A DNA stretch of 60,292 nt from Flavobacteriaceae bacterium (GCA_947456815.1 CANGTL010000013.1:1-60292), one strand, 5' to 3'; positions 15,710 through 24,803 are shown, numbered from the stretch's first letter. Notes: a model not told the origin generated them from the sequence alone. Numbers and translations: made by a program.

Positions 15710-16360
15710 ATGAAAAAGAGACTACTTTATTTAGCAATAGCAACAATAGTACTGACTTCTTGTACTGAAGATCGTGCGATTGAAGTAAATAAACCGATCG
15801 TAATTGATCCTGCAAGTGAACTAATTTACTATTGGAATTTTAATACATTAGTTGGTACTGCAACAGCAGTAGCTCCAGATTTCACAGCAACAGCAGGTAG
15901 CGCTTCTATTACATATGATGGAACAGGACCAGGTTATATGGATGGTGATATTGGCGGATATAGTATTAATGCAAGAAATAATGACTTGGCAGAAAGTCTT
16001 CTAAAGGTTAGAAATCCAAGCAATACAAGAAAATTAGTTTTTGGTTTGCCAACCAGTGGATTTAAAAAAGTTGTACTGCAATTCGCATTATCAAGAAGCA
16101 ACAACGGTGCAACAATCCAAAATTACAGTTATACTACAGATGGCACTAATTATATCTCAACTGGCTTGAGTAAAATTTCACACAATCCAATGCCTGATCC
16201 ACTGGTAGATTTGATATCTATTGACTTTTCTGCAATCGACGCCGTAAACAACAATCCAAATTTTAAGTTCCAAATCGAATTTGCTGGCGATGCTGCTGCG
16301 AATCCAACGGGAAACAACCGATTTGACAATGTTACGCTAGAAGGTATTCCTTTGCTATAA
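15710..16360 (+). CDS. Lipoprotein with beta-sandwich module
   Basis: This is a lipoprotein of 216 residues. The lipobox LTSC places the acylated Cys at residue 18 (MKKRLLYLAIATIVLTSC). The rest is one beta-rich domain with FKKVVLQFALSRSNNG, YTTDGTNY and VNNNPNF...RFDNVTLEG, the same module found at the N-terminus of the T9SS protein on the other side of the spacer. Two adjacent ATG codons (15707 and 15710) are possible starts; the upstream TTG at 15692 lies inside a probable promoter. It is followed after 40 bases by the propeller and porin genes in the same direction, so it probably belongs to that operon and acts at the cell envelope. No enzyme motif is visible; its function is unknown. 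Confidence 0.8.
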   Translation: MKKRLLYLAIATIVLTSCTEDRAIEVNKPIVIDPASELIYYWNFNTLVGTATAVAPDFTATAGSASITYDGTGPGYMDGDIGGYSINARNNDLAESLLKVRNPSNTRKLVFGLPTSGFKKVVLQFALSRSNNGATIQNYSYTTDGTNYISTGLSKISHNPMPDPLVDLISIDFSAIDAVNNNPNFKFQIEFAGDAAANPTGNNRFDNVTLEGIPLL

Positions 16361-16400
16361 ATCTTCCTTTTACAAACGTATTATTAAATATTTTCTACTG

Positions 16401-17129
16401 ATGAATTTAAAACGAAAAATATTGGCTGTCGGCTTTATTTTAGTTGCCATAAATTGTATGGCACAAAAGACAACTAAGTTGAAACCAACCAAGTGGATAA
16501 CTACTGAAATTCCTGAACCTTCAGACATTTGTTTTGATCCAAAAACAGAGAATTTTTTCGTTGTAAGCGATGATGGAATTCTATTTGAAACAGACAAAGA
16601 AGGAAAAATAATTCGTTATGTTAAAGAAAATGACGCCGATTTCGAAGCTGTGTTTACAGACGAAACTAATGTATATGCAGTGAATGAAAGACATCGGAAG
16701 ATTTACGTCTATGACCGAACATCATTGCAAAAAAATAAAACAATAACCATTCCTTTTGGTGGCGGTAGAAATAGAGCATATGAAGCATTCACTTTTAATA
16801 AAGCTGAAAACGCCTTTATTTTAGTTGTTGAAAAAGATCCGATTACACTGTTCGAATTGGATGCTAATTTCTTGATTACAAATCAATTCGACTTATCTAA
16901 AATTGCAAGAGATATCGCAGCTTCAACTTTTTACAATGGCTTTTTGTGGTTGTTAAGTGACGAAGACAGGGTAGTTTTGAAACTCAATCCGACTTCGTAC
17001 GAAGTGATTGAGAAATGGAAATTACCAGTGATTAATCCAGAAGGTTTAGCGTTCGATAAAGACGGAAATCTAGTCATTACTTGCGATGATATGCAGCGAA
17101 TCTACTATTTCAATAATCCAGAAAAATAA
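16401..17129 (+). CDS. SdiA-regulated domain protein (beta-propeller, exported)
   Basis: This 242-residue protein has a signal peptide (ends NCMA-Q near residue 21) followed by propeller-type repeats: PSDICFDPKTENFFVVSDDG, AVNERHRKIYVYD, FELDANF and PEGLAFDKDGNLVITCDD. This pattern fits the SdiA-regulated / YjiK-like family, whose biochemical role is poorly known. The conserved Asp and Glu residues at the top of the propeller would suit metal or ligand binding. It lies 4 bases before the porin gene, which suggests tight co-expression; in this context a periplasmic or surface accessory role in uptake of a phosphate-containing compound is an inference only. Confidence 0.75.
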   Translation: MNLKRKILAVGFILVAINCMAQKTTKLKPTKWITTEIPEPSDICFDPKTENFFVVSDDGILFETDKEGKIIRYVKENDADFEAVFTDETNVYAVNERHRKIYVYDRTSLQKNKTITIPFGGGRNRAYEAFTFNKAENAFILVVEKDPITLFELDANFLITNQFDLSKIARDIAASTFYNGFLWLLSDEDRVVLKLNPTSYEVIEKWKLPVINPEGLAFDKDGNLVITCDDMQRIYYFNNPEK

Positions 17130-17133
17130 TTAA

Positions 17134-18309
17134 ATGAAACCAATCATAATAGCCGCAGCAATATTCTTTACTATTGGAAAGACCAACGCTCAAATCTCTA
17201 TTTCTAACGGAAAACATAATTTAGAAATTTCTGGAAGTATTTCCACCTATTACAACGATCGTCAATTAAAATTCGGGGAAGAAGATAAAAATAAAAATCG
17301 ATTCAAACTTCGCGATGCGCAATTAGATATTGAAGGTCGAGTTGGAAGTGATTACGAATACAATCTTAAAGTCGACTTCGCTGATTTAGCAGCCAATAAT
17401 CAAGGTGCCGAAATAGATCCTGAAAATCCGGGTCTTATGGAAGCGACGATGAAATATAAAGGTTTTAAGTGTTTCGATATTGAAATGGGATACGGAAAAG
17501 TTTACTATTCTAGAAGTTCTATGAATCCGTTCAATTTTTCTCCATACTGGCAAAGAGCTGAATTAGTTCGAGGTTCAATTTTCTCTAGAAGAGATGTTGG
17601 TATTACCTTGATGAAAAACTTCTGGAAACAAAGAGCCAATTTTTATGTTGGCGCTTATACGGGTTTGGGTGAACTTTCATTAGCTGGAGATAACGATCCA
17701 AGTGGTCAATTAGAATACATTGGTCGATTCGATATCTCCTACCCCTCACGATACCGTTATCGCGAAATTGACGATAGAGTTACTCCGATTCCAATGTTTT
17801 CACTTGGAGTAAATGGTCGATTTATGAATAAAAGACTACCGGCCGGAGAAGCATTTCCTGACAATGCAACGAGCGAATATGGCATTAAAGTAATCGATGG
17901 AAAAAGATATGTTTACGGTTTAGATGCCTCTTTTCAATACATGGGATTTTCGGGACAGTTTGAAATTCATCAAATAAAATCCGAACCGCAAAACGAAAAC
18001 GATCCGCTATTCCAAAACCTAACGCCGAAGCAAACCAAAGGATATGTGCTTTCCGGTGGTTATATTGCACAAGCCAATTACTTTATCAAAAATATTAAAA
18101 CAATTGTATCTGCTAGATACGAAGAATTGGATTTGAATGATTTGGTAAAAGGGAATTCGCAAAGATTTTCGACTGCTATTGCCTATCAAATGAGTGGATA
18201 TAACGCTATGATCAAATTCCAATATTTCAATATTATTAAAGAGGAAAGCATCGATCCCTTAAAATGGGACGAACAATTTAGAATTGGAATGCAGTTTCAG
18301 TTTAAATAA
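17134..18309 (+). CDS. Phosphate-selective-type porin (OprO/OprP family)
   Basis: This is an outer-membrane protein of 391 residues with a signal peptide (ends TNA-Q near residue 20). The body has alternating strands with charged turns: FKLRDAQLDIEGRVGSDYEYNLKVDF, split here as FKLRDAQLDIEGRVG then SDYEYNLKVDF, plus MGYGKVYYSRSSMNPFN, YWQRAELVRGSIF and RDVGITLMKNFW, and it ends in FRIGMQFQFK. These are the hallmarks of the phosphate-selective porin O and P family, 16-18-stranded barrels for anion uptake. Substrate specificity cannot be read from the sequence. It overlaps nothing and converges with the gene at 18318, separated by only 8 bases. Confidence 0.85.
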   Translation: MKPIIIAAAIFFTIGKTNAQISISNGKHNLEISGSISTYYNDRQLKFGEEDKNKNRFKLRDAQLDIEGRVGSDYEYNLKVDFADLAANNQGAEIDPENPGLMEATMKYKGFKCFDIEMGYGKVYYSRSSMNPFNFSPYWQRAELVRGSIFSRRDVGITLMKNFWKQRANFYVGAYTGLGELSLAGDNDPSGQLEYIGRFDISYPSRYRYREIDDRVTPIPMFSLGVNGRFMNKRLPAGEAFPDNATSEYGIKVIDGKRYVYGLDASFQYMGFSGQFEIHQIKSEPQNENDPLFQNLTPKQTKGYVLSGGYIAQANYFIKNIKTIVSARYEELDLNDLVKGNSQRFSTAIAYQMSGYNAMIKFQYFNIIKEESIDPLKWDEQFRIGMQFQFK

Positions 18310-18317
18310 CAGATGAT

Positions 18318-19220
18318 TTAATTCAACAATACTTTACTTGACTTTACTAATTTTCCTTTTTCAAACAACTGCATAAAATAAAGGCCACTGCTTAAATTTT
18401 CTCTTGACAAAATAATTCTTTGCCCGGATAAATTGCTGATTTCACGAACCACTTGTCCAACAGCATTATAAAGTTTCAAGGAAGCACCGCTAAAAGCAAT
18501 CTCCGACTCGATGGAGAGTTCAGAAATAAACGGATTTGGAGCAATAGTAATTGCATCGCTTGTAATATCGCTTTCTACTGTACCCAATGGTATCGATGAA
18601 GAACAATCCGGATTTCCAAAAACATGTTCGCCATTTTGAAAACTACACTTGGTAAAAACCATAGTGCCTCCACTGGCAGAACAAACATTATACATACCAT
18701 AATTAGGATAAAAAGGATGTTTGTCGCTTCCGACACCTTCGATCCAAACTTGTGTTAGATTTTCTCCGCAATACTGCGCTATGCTTGTAAGGGTAATTCT
18801 TTTTCGGCTTCCGCGATTAACAACAACGTAATCAACTGTTGCCGTAAATGTATTACCATATTGATTAATTGAATTTGAATTTTCAAGACTAAAATCATAC
18901 AATAGCATCTCTGAGCCGCCGACAATCTTATAAACTTTCCTCGCAGCAACATCTTCGCGCAAATAAACCTCATGAATCAAATGAGCGCTAGCATTATAAC
19001 TTGGAAACGGGTCCATAAATTTCTTGTAAGCATGCGATCCAATAATCACATCTTCTGCTGGTTCAATCATCAGTTCCTCAGAGTATGTGCCGGCTGAAGA
19101 CCAATCATAAAGCAACCATTGGGAATTATTAAGCAACGGGTGATAATCTTGAGAAAAAACGGTTGTTGCACTAGTAAGTAGAAAAAAAGCAACAAGACTC
19201 AAAGTAGCTTTCATAGTCAT
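18318..19220 (-). CDS. Small secreted protein with T9SS sorting domain
   Basis: This 300-residue protein has a signal peptide ending TTVFS-Q near residue 24. The middle part (about 25-215) is beta-rich with several Cys (YCGEN, YNVCSASGG, FTKCSF, NPDCSSS) and is not a family I can name. The last 75 residues (ITIAPNPFISELSIES...LKLYNAVGQVVRE...LSSGLYFMQLFEKGK) form a clear T9SS type A sorting domain with the usual PNP and SSGLY-hallmarks. It is therefore secreted through T9SS and probably surface-bound. ATG 19220 and ATG 19214 are both possible starts. No enzyme motif was seen. Confidence 0.85.
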   Translation of the reverse strand: MTMKATLSLVAFFLLTSATTVFSQDYHPLLNNSQWLLYDWSSAGTYSEELMIEPAEDVIIGSHAYKKFMDPFPSYNASAHLIHEVYLREDVAARKVYKIVGGSEMLLYDFSLENSNSINQYGNTFTATVDYVVVNRGSRKRITLTSIAQYCGENLTQVWIEGVGSDKHPFYPNYGMYNVCSASGGTMVFTKCSFQNGEHVFGNPDCSSSIPLGTVESDITSDAITIAPNPFISELSIESEIAFSGASLKLYNAVGQVVREISNLSGQRIILSRENLSSGLYFMQLFEKGKLVKSSKVLLN

Positions 19221-19360
19221 TGATTAAAATTAAAAAACAAGTAGACTTGGGATCTTCTTTTGATTTCTATGTAAAATTAAAGACTTCTTATTAAGTATCT
19301 TCTTTTTTTCCGCAACTGACTTATAAAAACGTTAAAGCGCATCTTTCTGTAGAAATTCAT

Positions 19361-19388
19361 AAAAAAAAGTCCCGATAAATCGAGACTT
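19361..19388 (-). terminator. Terminator after the SIMPL gene
   Basis: Read on the minus strand, AAGTCTCGAT and ATCGGGACTT form a 10-base stem with one U-G wobble, followed by a run of eight T. The mismatch is C/A on the plus strand, so the structure fits the minus-strand transcript, as expected for the rhomboid-SIMPL genes. Confidence 0.85.
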
Positions 19389-19411
19389 CACTTTCCTGTT
19401 TTTATTTAAGT

Positions 19412-20104
19412 TTATTCTAAAATAAAACTCACACTTACATTCACTACCAATTCTATTTCCCCTGGTGCTAAGGTTTCTTGTGGAGCACCACCACCATCAG
19501 CCATAGCCATCGCTTTCATTTCATACATCGGTCTTGGTGGATAATAAGCTTGCGTATTATCAGATATCGTCATTGCTTTTCCTACTTTTTGATTCAATAC
19601 CGAAACAAAATCTTCCGCTTTCGCTTTGGCATTTTTGATGGCTAACTTTCTAGCTTCAGCTTGCAAAGTCTCCATTTTTGAAGACTTGAATTCAACATTG
19701 TCAATTCTATTGATTCCAACATCTACCAAACCGTCCATTAAGGCATCATATCTACTCAAGTCCTTCAACAGTACAATTACAGTTTGAGTCGCGATATAAT
19801 TGCTTTTCTTTTTCTCGTAATCATAATTAGGATATAAATTAACACGCTGGGTTTGAAAGTCCTCTTTTGCGATATTCATTTTCTTGATGTACTTTAATAC
19901 CGCATCAATTTTCGTATCATTTTCTTTCTTAACTTCTACTGCTTTTGCCCCTTTTGTTTCAACTGAAATAGAAATTGAAACTTGATCTGGAGTCACTTTA
20001 ATCTTTCCTTCACCGGAAACATTAATCAATGGAATTGGTTTCATTTCTTGCGATTGCGTCAATGTTGTAAACAATACGATTAAAATTAAAGCTGTTTTTT
20101 TCAT
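19412..20104 (-). CDS. SIMPL domain (DUF541) exported protein
   Basis: This protein has 230 residues. I place the start at ATG 20104, where the signal peptide MKKTALILIVLFTTLTQSQ begins; an upstream in-frame ATG at 20155 would add an unconvincing 17-residue leader. SIMPL features are VSGEGKIKVTPDQVSISISV near the N-terminus, the long helix EARKLAIKNAKAKAEDF, and the closing PGEIELVVNVSVSFILE. SIMPL/BP26-like proteins are periplasmic or surface proteins that oligomerise; the physiological role is little known. The gene follows the rhomboid gene by 51 bases and ends in the terminator at 19361-19388, so the two form an operon. Confidence 0.85.
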   Translation of the reverse strand: MKKTALILIVLFTTLTQSQEMKPIPLINVSGEGKIKVTPDQVSISISVETKGAKAVEVKKENDTKIDAVLKYIKKMNIAKEDFQTQRVNLYPNYDYEKKKSNYIATQTVIVLLKDLSRYDALMDGLVDVGINRIDNVEFKSSKMETLQAEARKLAIKNAKAKAEDFVSVLNQKVGKAMTISDNTQAYYPPRPMYEMKAMAMADGGGAPQETLAPGEIELVVNVSVSFILE

Positions 20105-20155
20105 AGGATAATAATTTTTTAAAATTCGAACTCGGTTTACCAAAAGACATGCCAC

Positions 20156-20797
20156 TTATAACTTACCAGACTTTGCCATCACAAATAGCAGCACAATTGG
20201 AATAGCCAACAAAACGACAATGAAAGTATTCTCAGTGAGCATTTCAGGTTGCTTTAAAATCGTGATCAAATAACCACCAATGGCGCCTCCAAAATGCGCG
20301 GTATGTCCAATATTATCATTCTTGGCTTTCATGCCGTAAATAGAATACAGCAAATAACCGATTCCGAAAATATAAGCGGGAATTGGAATCGGAATAAAAA
20401 ACAAGTACAAATTCATGTCAGGATTCAACAAGATTGCCGAATACAAAACTCCTGTAACCGCTCCAGATGCTCCAATAGCACGATAACTGTAATCGTCCTT
20501 ATGAAAAAGCAAAGTCAGTAAACTACCAAAAATCAAACTACCAAAGTAGATTACCAAAAAAGAAAAACTATCCATATAATTGATGACTACGGGCGCAAAC
20601 ATATATAAAGTAAACATGTTGAAAAAAAAATGGCCCCAATCTGCGTGCAGGAAAGCCGATGAAAACATCCTTATGTTTTCTCCTGCTCGGATACTACCAA
20701 TATGAAATTCGTATTTTCTAAAAAATGAAATATCATTAAAACCCTTAAAACTTGTCAAAACAGTAAGGCCAATTAATAGAAGCAGTATCGGATGCAT
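20156..20797 (-). CDS. Rhomboid family intramembrane serine protease
   Basis: This is a polytopic membrane protein of 213 residues. The catalytic Ser is in GASG (Ser111) and the catalytic His is in HTAHFGG (His168). The conserved first-membrane-domain motif HADWGHFFFNMF (51-62) supplies the His and Asn of the oxyanion region. Spacing and length match bacterial rhomboids with six membrane segments and no cytoplasmic domain. Rhomboids cleave single-pass membrane proteins within the bilayer; the substrate here is unknown. It is the first gene of a two-gene operon with the SIMPL protein. Confidence 0.93.
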   Translation of the reverse strand: MHPILLLLIGLTVLTSFKGFNDISFFRKYEFHIGSIRAGENIRMFSSAFLHADWGHFFFNMFTLYMFAPVVINYMDSFSFLVIYFGSLIFGSLLTLLFHKDDYSYRAIGASGAVTGVLYSAILLNPDMNLYLFFIPIPIPAYIFGIGYLLYSIYGMKAKNDNIGHTAHFGGAIGGYLITILKQPEMLTENTFIVVLLAIPIVLLFVMAKSGKL

Positions 20798-20877
20798 AAG
20801 TGTAATTATTTTTGTAAAAATAGAAATTGTTTTTATAGCTTTTGTTAAACTCTTCTTATTAAATAACGCATTAAACG

Positions 20878-20885
20878 TATCTTTG
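20878..20885 (+). promoter_or_regulatory. -7 element TATCTTTG for the acyltransferase gene
   Basis: TATCTTTG fits TAnnTTTG and lies 17 bases before the ATG at 20903. No convincing -33 TTTG is seen at the normal distance. Confidence 0.4.
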
Positions 20886-20902
20886 CCAAAATTATTAAGT
20901 AC

Positions 20903-21772
20903 ATGCAGTTTTTAGTTTATATTCTTATTTACCCTTTTCTCTGGTGCATTTCGATGCTGCCATTTCGGATTTTATACTTCTTATCCGATTGTATTTATGG
21001 ACTTATATACTACATCATCGGTTATAGGAAGAAAATTGTTCGCGAAAACCTTGCGATTGCATTACCTCATTTATCTGACAAAGAGCGCCTGGTTATCGAA
21101 AAGAAATTCTTTCATCATTTTTGCGACTTATTTTTAGAAATGGCAAAAACGATGACCATTTCACAAAAAGAAATTGAACGCCGTTATAAATTTAACAACC
21201 TCGAAGTTTACCTCGATTTAGAAAAAAAACAAAAAAGCATTGCTTTACTATGTGCTCATTATGCGAGTTATGAATGGGCAGTTTCAATGAATTTCTATAT
21301 CAATCACAAAGGAATTGGAATATATAAACGTATTAGAAACAAGTATTTTGATAAACTTGTGCAAGATATTCGCTCTCGTTTTAAAGCACATTTGGTCACA
21401 ACCAAAGAAACGATTCCAACGATTAGTAAAAATTTCAGAGACAAAACACTTTGCGTTTATGGGTTTGCCAGTGATCAATCTCCAAAAATAGCAACAACTT
21501 ATCATTGGGGAAGATTCATGGGAATTGAAGTTCCTGTTCATACTGGTGGCGAAATGCTGGCAAAAAAGTACGACATGAACGTGATTTTCTTAAGAACCAA
21601 AAAAGTGAAGCGCGGTTTCTATGAAGCGAGTTTTGAAGTCTTGAGCGAAAATGTAAAAGAAGTTCCAAATTACGAAATTACCGATCGATTTATGAAATTG
21701 GTAGAGCAGCAGATTCTAGAAGCTCCTGAATACTACTTATGGACACACAAACGCTGGAAACACCAACGGTAA
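20903..21772 (+). CDS. Lipid A biosynthesis-type acyltransferase (LpxL/HtrB family)
   Basis: This 289-residue protein has an N-terminal membrane anchor (about 4-40). It carries the HX4E motif of the lysophospholipid acyltransferase superfamily at residues 119-124 (H-Y-A-S-Y-E) and the C-terminal YYLWTHKRWK typical of LpxL/LpxM-like proteins. These enzymes move an acyl chain from acyl carrier protein to the lipid A precursor at the inner face of the cytoplasmic membrane. Bacteroidota often have one such gene; the exact acyl position and chain cannot be told. It stands alone, converging with the gene at 21828. Confidence 0.88.
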   Translation: MQFLVYILIYPFLWCISMLPFRILYFLSDCIYGLIYYIIGYRKKIVRENLAIALPHLSDKERLVIEKKFFHHFCDLFLEMAKTMTISQKEIERRYKFNNLEVYLDLEKKQKSIALLCAHYASYEWAVSMNFYINHKGIGIYKRIRNKYFDKLVQDIRSRFKAHLVTTKETIPTISKNFRDKTLCVYGFASDQSPKIATTYHWGRFMGIEVPVHTGGEMLAKKYDMNVIFLRTKKVKRGFYEASFEVLSENVKEVPNYEITDRFMKLVEQQILEAPEYYLWTHKRWKHQR

Positions 21773-21795
21773 TTTATTTTGAATTTTGAATTATA

Positions 21796-21824
21796 AATTT
21801 TGAATGAACTCAAAGTTCAAAATT
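21796..21824. terminator. Inverted repeat between convergent genes
   Basis: AATTTTGAA and TTCAAAATT are perfect 9-base arms around an 11-base loop in the 55-base gap between two convergent genes. The stem is AT-rich and lacks a proper T run, so it may be a weak bidirectional terminator. The flanking AATTTTGAATTATAAATTTTGAA is a short tandem-like repeat, cited here only by its first 20 bases AATTTTGAATTATAAATTTT. Confidence 0.4.
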
Positions 21825-21827
21825 GTT

Positions 21828-23324
21828 TCAAGATCGAAACCATTTCAACACCAAATCTTTTTCGTAAGACTTTGCATTCCTATGAAGAAACTCATTTGAG
21901 TTTTTGTTATAATTGTAATCTTTCCCCCAAGCCTCATGATTAGCGGCCAAGGCTTTAATGCTTTCGCACACAAATTGAATTTCAGCATTGGTAGTCGTAG
22001 GATGAATTGACATTCTTATCCAGCCCGGCTTTTGAATCAAATCACCAGAATCGATTTGACAAACCAAATTATGTGATGTTTCCTCATCAACACTCAATAA
22101 ATAATGTCCGTATGTTCCAGCGCAACTGCAGCCACCTCTAGTTTGAATACCAAATCGGTCATTCAGTATTTTTACTCCCAAATTAAAATGCAAGTCGTCT
22201 ATATAAAATGAAATCACACCCAATCGGTCGCGGTGTTGTCCCGCCAAAATCTTGATATTTGGAACAGCACCCAATTCAGAAAAAACGTAATCCACAATTT
22301 CGTGTTCTCGCTTCAAAATGTTCTCAATGCCCATTTCCTCCTTCAATTGAATCGCCAACGCCGTTTTGATTGCTTGCAAAAATCCTGGAGTTCCACCATC
22401 TTCACGATCTTCAATATTGTCGATGTATTTGTGTTCACCCCATGGATTGGTCCAAGAAACGGTTCCTCCTCCCGGATTGTCCGGCACCATATTACGATAC
22501 AGTTTTTTATTAAAAACCAATACGCCGGTCGTACCAGGTCCACCTAGAAATTTATGCGGAGAAAAGAATATGGCATCCAAATAACTTTCAGCATCGTCCG
22601 GATGCATGTCAATTTTTACATAAGGCCCAGAGCAAGCAAAATCAACGAAACACAAACCATTATTCTGATGCATGATTTTCGCTACTTTATGATACGGCGT
22701 ACTAATTCCGGTAACATTTGAACAAGATGTAATAGAGGCAATTTTAATAGTTCGATCTTGGTATTTATTCAATAAACTTCTAAAATTATCCAAGCAAAAC
22801 AATCCTTTTTCACACGCTGGTACAATAACTACATCTGCAATTGTCTCTAACCAAGACGTTTGATTAGAATGGTGTTCCATGTGAGAGATAAATACAATCG
22901 GCTTGTCTTCTTGCGGCACTTTTGTATGCGCTTTCAAATTCTCGGGAACTTTCAACCCTAAGATCCGTTGAAATTTATTGACAACACCTGTCATTCCAGT
23001 TCCATCTGTAATCAAAACGTCGTCGCTGTTCGCGTTGACATGTCGCTTGATAATATGACGCGCTTCATGATAAGCTAACGTCATCACGGTGCCAGAGACC
23101 GTAGTTTCAGTATGGGTATTGGCTACAAATGAACCGAACTCATTCATCATTTTTTCTTCAATCGGGCGGTATAAACGACCACTCGCTGTCCAATCGGTAT
23201 AGATGATTTTTTTGGTTCCAAATGGCGATTCGAATTCTTGATTAATACCAATAATATTGTCGCGATATTGCTGAAAATAGCGTTCTAATTCTGTTGGCAA
23301 AGTGATCGAATCGTTGGAAATCAT
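21828..23324 (-). CDS. Class V aminotransferase-fold PLP enzyme (cysteine desulfurase-like)
   Basis: This protein has 498 residues with fold-type I PLP features: an N-terminal YTDWTASGRLYRPIE segment, STTTVSGT-like phosphate contact (TETTVSGTVM), the cofactor region VDFACSGPY, and the Schiff-base Lys in FFSPHKFLGGPGTTGVLVF. Near the C-terminus is a Cys-rich loop, RGGCSCAGTYGHYLL, in the position of the reactive loop of cysteine desulfurases. It is longer than IscS/SufS (about 400), so it is more likely one of the uncharacterised class V aminotransferases common in Bacteroidota. No iron-sulfur assembly genes are nearby. The substrate is not known. Confidence 0.8.
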   Translation of the reverse strand: MISNDSITLPTELERYFQQYRDNIIGINQEFESPFGTKKIIYTDWTASGRLYRPIEEKMMNEFGSFVANTHTETTVSGTVMTLAYHEARHIIKRHVNANSDDVLITDGTGMTGVVNKFQRILGLKVPENLKAHTKVPQEDKPIVFISHMEHHSNQTSWLETIADVVIVPACEKGLFCLDNFRSLLNKYQDRTIKIASITSCSNVTGISTPYHKVAKIMHQNNGLCFVDFACSGPYVKIDMHPDDAESYLDAIFFSPHKFLGGPGTTGVLVFNKKLYRNMVPDNPGGGTVSWTNPWGEHKYIDNIEDREDGGTPGFLQAIKTALAIQLKEEMGIENILKREHEIVDYVFSELGAVPNIKILAGQHRDRLGVISFYIDDLHFNLGVKILNDRFGIQTRGGCSCAGTYGHYLLSVDEETSHNLVCQIDSGDLIQKPGWIRMSIHPTTTNAEIQFVCESIKALAANHEAWGKDYNYNKNSNEFLHRNAKSYEKDLVLKWFRS

Positions 23325-23363
23325 AGCTGTTTAATTTGGTTATCAAAGATAAGGTTTAAAATA

Positions 23364-24752
23364 TTAAATTCCCGCCACCTCTTTTATCTCGTTTATAATT
23401 CGCTCTGCTAATTGATCCGCGGCATCTTGAGTTGGAGCCTCCGTGTAAATTCTAATAATCGGTTCTGTATTCGATTTTCTTAAATGAACCCATTCGGTTG
23501 CAAAGTCAATTTTCACGCCGTCAATGGTGGAAATATCTTCGTGTTGATACTTGGCAGTCATCGCTTCTAAAATCGCATCGACATCAATCTGTGGCGTCAA
23601 TTCAATCTTATTTTTGCTCATGTAATATTGCGGATAACTCGCTCTCAATTCCGCAACCGTCACATCTAAGTTAGCCAAATGCGTCAAGAACAAAGCTACA
23701 CCTACCAAACTATCTCGGCCATAATGCAATTCTGGATATATAATTCCGCCGTTTCCTTCTCCTCCGATTATTGCATTGGTTTTCTTCATCAACTCTACCA
23801 CATTCACTTCACCCACAGCGCTAGCTTGGTAACTACCGCTATATTTGTTAGTAATATCTCGCAATGCTCTTGAAGACGACATATTCGAAACCGTATTGCC
23901 TGGGGTTTTGCTCAACACATAATCGGCAACCGCCACTAACGTGTATTCTTCGCCAAACATTTCACCGTCATTAGAGATGAAAGCCAAACGATCTACGTCT
24001 GGATCGACTACGATTCCAAAGTCTGCTTTTTCTTCTAGTACCAATCTACAAATGTCGCCCAAATGTTCTTTCAAAGGCTCTGGATTATGTAGAAAATGAC
24101 CATTCGGTTCGCAGTATAATTTGACTACTTCTACTCCCATTTGCTCCAATAGATTTGGAATAATAATTCCACCAGATGAATTCACGCCATCAACTACGAC
24201 TTTAAATTTTCGCTTCGCAACAGCTTCGGCATCAACCAATGGCAAATTCAACACTTCATCAATGTGAATGTCCATATAAGCATCATTAATGATAATTTCT
24301 CCTAACGAATCAACGTCGGAAAAATCGAAAGCCTCTGCCTCGGCAATTTCAAGGATTTTTGCTCCTTCAGCACCACTCAAAAACTCCCCTTTTTCATTCA
24401 ACAACTTCAATGCATTCCATTGCTTTGGATTGTGCGATGCGGTCAAAATTATTCCTCCATGCGCTTTTTCTAGAGGTACAGCGACTTCAACGGTTGGCGT
24501 TGTCGATAAACCCAAATCAATCACATTGATTCCCAATCCAATTAAGGTATTTACCACCAAATTATGAATCATCGGTCCAGAAATTCTGGCGTCACGACCA
24601 ACAACCACAGTTAGTTGATCACTTTTAGAGTAGTTTTTTAACCATGTTCCATAAGCCGAAGCAAACTTAACTGCGTCCACCGGAGTCAAATTATCACCAA
24701 CTTTTCCTCCTATGGTTCCGCGAATTCCTGATATCGATTTGATTAAGGTCAT
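23364..24752 (-). CDS. glmM: Phosphoglucosamine mutase
   Basis: This alpha-D-phosphohexomutase has 462 residues, the normal length. The phosphoserine loop TASHNP has Ser106, the metal-binding loop DPDVDR is at 250-255 (usually DPDGDR), the sugar-binding GEGNGG is at 331-336, and the C-terminal phosphate loop is RKSNTEPIIRIYTEA. The enzyme converts glucosamine-6-phosphate to glucosamine-1-phosphate, on the route to UDP-GlcNAc for peptidoglycan and lipopolysaccharide. A phosphomannomutase-like role is possible given family overlap, but the motifs favour GlmM as named in this phylum. It lies 39 bases beyond the upstream PLP gene's start, in the same direction, so the two may be cotranscribed. 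Confidence 0.85.
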   Translation of the reverse strand: MTLIKSISGIRGTIGGKVGDNLTPVDAVKFASAYGTWLKNYSKSDQLTVVVGRDARISGPMIHNLVVNTLIGLGINVIDLGLSTTPTVEVAVPLEKAHGGIILTASHNPKQWNALKLLNEKGEFLSGAEGAKILEIAEAEAFDFSDVDSLGEIIINDAYMDIHIDEVLNLPLVDAEAVAKRKFKVVVDGVNSSGGIIIPNLLEQMGVEVVKLYCEPNGHFLHNPEPLKEHLGDICRLVLEEKADFGIVVDPDVDRLAFISNDGEMFGEEYTLVAVADYVLSKTPGNTVSNMSSSRALRDITNKYSGSYQASAVGEVNVVELMKKTNAIIGGEGNGGIIYPELHYGRDSLVGVALFLTHLANLDVTVAELRASYPQYYMSKNKIELTPQIDVDAILEAMTAKYQHEDISTIDGVKIDFATEWVHLRKSNTEPIIRIYTEAPTQDAADQLAERIINEIKEVAGI

Positions 24753-24803
24753 TTTTATATTTGATTTATGAAAGTTAATTTTCGAGCGACAAAGATAAAA
24801 AAG

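Noticed and set aside
18019..18222. Minus-strand frames within the porin gene
   Set aside because: They are antisense shadows of a strong coding region.
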